Assembly: GCA_028278525.1 (NCBI GenBank)
Contig: JANQEE010000055.1
Location: 1-64,000, forward strand
Direction: 5' to 3'
DNA: 64,000 nucleotides
Source of the DNA: Minwuiaceae bacterium
Lineage (GTDB): Bacteria > Pseudomonadota > Alphaproteobacteria > Minwuiales > Minwuiaceae
Both the position numbers and the translations under genes were made by a program. Positions 59,759 to 64,000 of this stretch are shown one piece after another. Numbering within the stretch: the stretch's first letter is position 1; each line of letters starts with the position of its first letter. The notes beneath the pieces are model-generated. The model searched no databases and was not told where the DNA came from. It saw nothing but the letters and a program-made list of their open reading frames with translations.

Positions 59759-62700
59759 ATGGGATCCGTATTGCAGATCTTGGGGACGGCAATTGGTGCG
59801 GCCCTCGGGCTGGCTGCCGGGGCGGCGAGAACAGCAGGGCAGAGGGCTTTTGCCACACAAATTGATGCTCTTGCCTTTGGGCTTGCCGGGTTCTTTGGCG
59901 TTGTAGTTGAGGTCGGTGAGGCTAGGGGCAATAATCCCGCCAATGCTGGCGTTAAAGGGGCGATTTCAACATTTGCTGGCATCGCCGCCGGGCTAGCCGC
60001 TGCGGCAGCTTTCAGCGCAGTGACCGTCGTTGCCGTGCCAACTGCGGTTGTGATTGCCGTGAACGTCGCAGCAGGTTTTTTGGTTGGGGCCACGGTCGCT
60101 GCCGCTCTTGATTTCATGGAAAGCGAATTCGGCATCACGATTATTGATAACGATATTGATGCAAGTCAGGTAGCGACAAACCAAGATGATGTCCTGGTTG
60201 GGACTGAATTAAATGATGATATTTCTGGGCAAGAAGAGGCCGACAAAATTGACGGTATTGGAGGCGACGACGAAATTTTCGGTGAGGGTGGTGATGATCA
60301 ATTGGACGGTGGGCTAGGAGACGACGAAATATTCGGAGGGCAAGGAAGAGACGATATAAGGGGTGGAGACGGCGATGACATAATAGACGGCGGAACCGGC
60401 GACGACGCTTTGCAAGGCGGTGCCGGGGAAGACGAGATATTCGGCGGAGACGGCGACGATCAAATCGCTGGGGGCGACGACGTAGATCTCCTTTTTGGCG
60501 ATGCTGGCCAAGACGAGATTGCCGGCGAAGCAGGGGATGACTTTATCTCCGGCGGCATCGGTGACGATCTCATTGACGGTGGGAATGATGACGACACGAT
60601 TTTCGGAGACGACGATAACGATATTTTACTGGGAGGCTCCGGCAAGGATGTAATCGACGGCGGTGTCGGAAATGACCAACTGGAGGGCGGTAACGGCAAC
60701 GATATTCTTAACGGGGGCTTGGGTGAAGACGCCCTTTTTGGAGACAAGGGTAACGACGTCCTGGATGGCGGCGCTGACAACGACGGCGACATGCTGTCAG
60801 GCGGAGAAGGAATTGATACGTTCATCATCCGACCTAACGATACCATCCTCGATATTGAAAAGGACGATCGCATAAAGACTGCGGACGGCAAGACACTCGG
60901 TGGTACCGTTAGAGGGAGGGACGGCTTCAAGAAGGACGGCGTGACTTACTCGGCTGCCATGGTGACGGGTGAGAGGACGCTTCGTCTGTCATTTGCTGGC
61001 GGTAGTGCCACTGTTGAGAATTGGCGGAACGGGGACGCCGGTATCGTTCTAGTCGCTCGACCGCAGGACAGCCAAGAGCCGGCTGAATCAAAGGCATCAC
61101 CGCTCGTGCTCGACCTAGACGGGGATGGCATTGAACTTCTGGAACGCGGCGAAACCTTCACTTACTTCGATTTTGACGAAGACACGTTTGCAGAGCGCGC
61201 TGGCTGGATTGCAGGTGATGATGGTTTCCTTGCTTTGGACCGTAACGGCGATGGCGCGATCAACGATGTCTCTGAGTTGTTCGGCTCGAACCCAACAACT
61301 CTGTTCGGCGATGTATCCTTTACAGATGGCGTGGAGTCCGGCTTTTCTCGGCTGGCGGAGCTGGATTCGAATGCGGATAGCGTTATCGATAGCCAGGACG
61401 CAACGTTCGGCGACCTGCTGATTTGGCGAGACACAGACGAGAACGGGTTTAGCGATTCGACTGAGTTGTTTACGTTGGCGGAGATCGGGGTAGCGAGCAT
61501 TAACCTGGACTTCGCGCGCGAACCCGAGACAGTTGGGTCGAACTTAATTCTGGATAGGTCGACATTTACGCGCGATGACGGCACGACATCGGAGATCGCC
61601 GACGTCTTTTTCAGCATTGATCCCGGAGACACGGTAGACACCAACCGGAACATCGCAATTTCAGACGAAATCAGGACACTGCCATTTATCGTCGGCCGGG
61701 GCGAGGTTTCGGATCTCGACGTAGCCATGGCGCTCGATCCTCTGCTTAAGGAGATGGTGCAGGAACTGAACGCGCTCACCGTTGTGGATGCACACCTTCT
61801 CCCATCGAAAGTCGAAGCGATTCTGTTCCGATGGTTCGGGGTAGAGGACGTTCGTCCGGACAGCCGGGGCTTTTTCACAAATGGCCAGCGGCTTGCCGCA
61901 ACCGAGAAACTGACCGGCCGACCGTTCCGGCAACTTGGCTCCATCCCCAACCCGCGCCCGGTGGCCGGCGCCATTCTGGCCGCTGGATGGCAGGATACTC
62001 TGGCCGACAGCACGGCTCAATTTCTCGCACAGATTCCATTGGGCGATTCGTTGACGCCGGGACTGCGATTCGACCTCGCGGCTTTTTTTGCGACGGATGC
62101 CGGTACGACCTTGGACAGCGTCCTCGCCGCAATGCAAGCCAACAATCCGACGGATCCGACGGAACGGATTCAATACTGGCATGGCATGACGATGGTGTTG
62201 TCCGCGTTCCGCGCCGAGTTCGCAGAGACGGATGCCGCGTTCGACACTTCGGTCAACGCCGCATTGCAAGGCGCGGGTGTTCCTTTGTCCTTTAGCCAAA
62301 TTCGTTCGGCTTTCATAGGGTCGGATGCAGATGAGACTCTAGTCGGTACGGCTTCGAGCAGTGACGATCAGGTCCTCGTCGATGGCATCGACATCCTGAT
62401 GGGCGGTGGCGGTAAGGATCGGCTGATAGGCGGTCTGGGCACGGACATTTATCTGTTCGGCCGTGGACATGGCGTCGTCGAAATTCAGGAAGACGCACGG
62501 GGGTTCAGTGGGCTTTTCGGCCGTCAATCCGGCGTCGGTAATACCGTTCGCTTCCTCGATGGGGTCGCGCCCGGCGACGTGACGTTTGAAGCGAGTGAAA
62601 ACGGCTCAAACCGAGACCTTGTCGTGAGGGTCATCGGCACCGGAGATGAATTGCGCGTTCTCGGCCAGTTCAGCGGATTGACCCCGCAGATCGAGTTTTT

Positions 62701-64000
62701 CGAATTCGCTGATGGCACGCGACTCGAATGGGTCGACATTCGGGCCGATGACGCCGCGACGGACGGCGACGACCAGCTTTTCGGATTCGCGCTTCAGGAT
62801 AGTTCGTTGGACGGTGGGCCGGGCGACGACACGTTGGTCGGCAGTGCCGGTAATGACACCTACTTTTTCGATGCCGGTGGCGGCAGTGATGTCATTGTTG
62901 AACGAGCGCGGTTTGACGATTCTTTTGATAGAGTTGTTTTTGGGCCCGGCATCGCTTCCGGGAGCGCGCAATTCTCAAGGTCGGCCGATCCATCCGGTGC
63001 AGACCTGATTATCACGTTCGACGGCCTTAGCGACCGCCTGACCATTGTTGGCCAATTCTCAGGCGGGGGCGGAGGCGGGCTTTTGCCCATAGAGACTTTC
63101 GAGTTTGCTGATGGCACGGTTTTGGCGGCGAATGAGATCGATCAAATTCTCCTTACGCCCACCGACGGCAACGATGCCATCGTTGGTACGATCCGAGATG
63201 ACGTACTTACAGGTGCTGCCGGGAACGATATCCTTAGCGGTGGAGGCGGTGGCGACGACTTGCTGGATGGCGGGGTCGGAAACGATCTGCTCAGAGGAGG
63301 TAACGGCGCGGATACCTACCTTTTTGCTCAGGGATCGGGCCACGATCGGATAGAAGACACCGCAAGTGCCAACAACGTGCTCAGGTTTGGCCCGGGCATT
63401 GTGCAGGCCGACCTGCAAGTCGCCCGCAGTGGTGTTGGACTGCGCGACATCACGGTACAGATAGCCGGAACAGACGATGTTCTGGAGATAGGGGGCCAGT
63501 CTGATGCGACAGTTATCGCGTCCGTTGAATTCGACGATGGGACAACTCTGACAGGGGCGCAACTCACCGCGCTGGCTGACCCGGTCATCGGGGGCGCATT
63601 GGTTGGCACCAACCGCAGAGACGTGCTGAACGGAGACAGCGCGGATAACCGGCTTGATGGCGGTGCCGAAATCGATCTATTGCGTGGTAGTTCGGGCAAC
63701 GACGTCTACGTGTTCGGCCGCGGCTACGGTCAAGATACGATCGACGATTCCGGCGGCCTGTTAGACGCTGTAGAGTTCGCGCCTGGCGTCATGCCATCGG
63801 ATATCCGGTTCGAGAGAGAATTTGATGACCTGATCCTCCGCATCGACGGCACGGACGACGTGCTGACGGTCCGCGATGGTGCCGGTTCCAGCTCGTCACG
63901 GCATGTCGAGGAATTCCGCTTCGCCGACGGCACCATGTTGACGCGGGATGAGATCCTTGCCGGCCGGCGCACCGGCACCGCCGGCGACGACCATTTGTTC
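59759..64000 (+). CDS. Giant RTX protein, type I secretion substrate (truncated by window edge)
   Basis: An uninterrupted frame of 1414 codons from ATG at 59759 (AGGAG 9 nt upstream) to the window end. Residues 1-130 are Ala/Gly-rich and hydrophobic (GTAIGAALGLAAGAARTAGQ; AAGFLVGATVAAALDFMESE). GGxGxD nonapeptides follow at about 160-350 (DDEIFGEGGDDQLDGGLGDD). A calcium-binding-like block lies at 447-600 (VLDLDGDGIELLE, DRNGDGAIND). Later comes a repeated unit of about 130 residues ending FEFADGT or VEFDDGT, with more nonapeptides between (DTYFFDAGGGSDVIV; NDVYVFGRGYGQDTI). RTX proteins fold with calcium outside the cell. Toxin, adhesin or enzyme function cannot be told, because the C-terminus is missing. 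Confidence 0.9.
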   Translation, partial: MGSVLQILGTAIGAALGLAAGAARTAGQRAFATQIDALAFGLAGFFGVVVEVGEARGNNPANAGVKGAISTFAGIAAGLAAAAAFSAVTVVAVPTAVVIAVNVAAGFLVGATVAAALDFMESEFGITIIDNDIDASQVATNQDDVLVGTELNDDISGQEEADKIDGIGGDDEIFGEGGDDQLDGGLGDDEIFGGQGRDDIRGGDGDDIIDGGTGDDALQGGAGEDEIFGGDGDDQIAGGDDVDLLFGDAGQDEIAGEAGDDFISGGIGDDLIDGGNDDDTIFGDDDNDILLGGSGKDVIDGGVGNDQLEGGNGNDILNGGLGEDALFGDKGNDVLDGGADNDGDMLSGGEGIDTFIIRPNDTILDIEKDDRIKTADGKTLGGTVRGRDGFKKDGVTYSAAMVTGERTLRLSFAGGSATVENWRNGDAGIVLVARPQDSQEPAESKASPLVLDLDGDGIELLERGETFTYFDFDEDTFAERAGWIAGDDGFLALDRNGDGAINDVSELFGSNPTTLFGDVSFTDGVESGFSRLAELDSNADSVIDSQDATFGDLLIWRDTDENGFSDSTELFTLAEIGVASINLDFAREPETVGSNLILDRSTFTRDDGTTSEIADVFFSIDPGDTVDTNRNIAISDEIRTLPFIVGRGEVSDLDVAMALDPLLKEMVQELNALTVVDAHLLPSKVEAILFRWFGVEDVRPDSRGFFTNGQRLAATEKLTGRPFRQLGSIPNPRPVAGAILAAGWQDTLADSTAQFLAQIPLGDSLTPGLRFDLAAFFATDAGTTLDSVLAAMQANNPTDPTERIQYWHGMTMVLSAFRAEFAETDAAFDTSVNAALQGAGVPLSFSQIRSAFIGSDADETLVGTASSSDDQVLVDGIDILMGGGGKDRLIGGLGTDIYLFGRGHGVVEIQEDARGFSGLFGRQSGVGNTVRFLDGVAPGDVTFEASENGSNRDLVVRVIGTGDELRVLGQFSGLTPQIEFFEFADGTRLEWVDIRADDAATDGDDQLFGFALQDSSLDGGPGDDTLVGSAGNDTYFFDAGGGSDVIVERARFDDSFDRVVFGPGIASGSAQFSRSADPSGADLIITFDGLSDRLTIVGQFSGGGGGGLLPIETFEFADGTVLAANEIDQILLTPTDGNDAIVGTIRDDVLTGAAGNDILSGGGGGDDLLDGGVGNDLLRGGNGADTYLFAQGSGHDRIEDTASANNVLRFGPGIVQADLQVARSGVGLRDITVQIAGTDDVLEIGGQSDATVIASVEFDDGTTLTGAQLTALADPVIGGALVGTNRRDVLNGDSADNRLDGGAEIDLLRGSSGNDVYVFGRGYGQDTIDDSGGLLDAVEFAPGVMPSDIRFEREFDDLILRIDGTDDVLTVRDGAGSSSSRHVEEFRFADGTMLTRDEILAGRRTGTAGDDHLF
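60238..60800 (+). repeat. RTX nonapeptide repeat block
   Basis: About 190 codons of tandem GGxGxDxUx-type calcium-binding repeats (for example GGDDEIFGEGGDDQLDGG and GDGDDIIDGGTGDD), the first of several such blocks in the RTX gene. Confidence 0.9.

Noticed and set aside
1..64000. CRISPR arrays or insertion sequences
   Set aside because: No regularly spaced direct repeats of CRISPR type and no transposase or terminal inverted repeats were seen by eye.

Overview
This high-GC window suggests an alphaproteobacterium, possibly marine; this rests on overall composition, gene style and a patatin-type remnant and is inference, not proof. About 52 kb is a nearly complete Ysc-family type III secretion (T3SS) island with its own chaperones, effectors and regulators. 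The right 10 kb holds a type I secretion (T1SS) operon and a giant RTX protein that runs off the edge.

Layout. 1-11.6 kb is an effector/chaperone block: a partial secreted-type gene preceded by three CesT-like chaperones (minus strand), a chaperone plus an effector with a caspase-like (clan CD) His/Cys pair (plus), and two chaperones feeding two paralogous effectors that share an N-terminal module but differ at the C-terminus (minus). 11.9-14.1 kb carries a LysR and an AraC regulator. 14.2-20.0 kb (minus) is chaperone-sctD-yscE-sctF-yscG-sctI-sctJ-sctK-sctL. 20.4-30.1 kb (plus) is an lcrGVH-yopBD-like operon (LcrG-like protein, two oversized tip-like proteins, SycD, two translocators) ending in a GspD-like secretin. 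30.1-37.6 kb (minus) is STAS-sctN-sctO-orf94-sctP-sctQ-sctR-sctS-sctT-sctU. 37.8-42.2 kb (plus) is sctW-sycN-yscX-yscY-sctV. A HilA-like regulator (winged helix plus AAA ATPase) lies at 42.4-44.7 kb. 45.2-52.3 kb (plus) alternates chaperones and effectors and ends with a second STAS gene. MarC, a VOC protein, decayed initiator-tRNA scraps, and then HlyB, HlyD, an AT-rich membrane protein and the RTX protein follow.

How it works together. The sct/ysc genes build the basal body, export gate, ATPase/sorting platform, needle, tip and pore. SctW with its chaperone and YscX/YscY would control substrate order, and eleven CesT-like chaperones would hold effectors. The most notable non-coding signal is an 11-bp direct repeat (core GTCCGAA plus 4 bp). 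It lies upstream of the T3SS operons on the side of the gene it would control. An 11-bp head-to-tail spacing is what OmpR/PhoB-type winged-helix proteins bind, and the island encodes one such regulator whose own promoter carries a palindromic version.

Oddities include a GspD-like secretin with a lipobox, SctU with NPIH instead of NPTH, one STAS protein lacking the phosphorylatable serine, a patatin C-terminal fragment inside the effector block, and initiator-tRNA 3'-end fragments at the right edge of the island.
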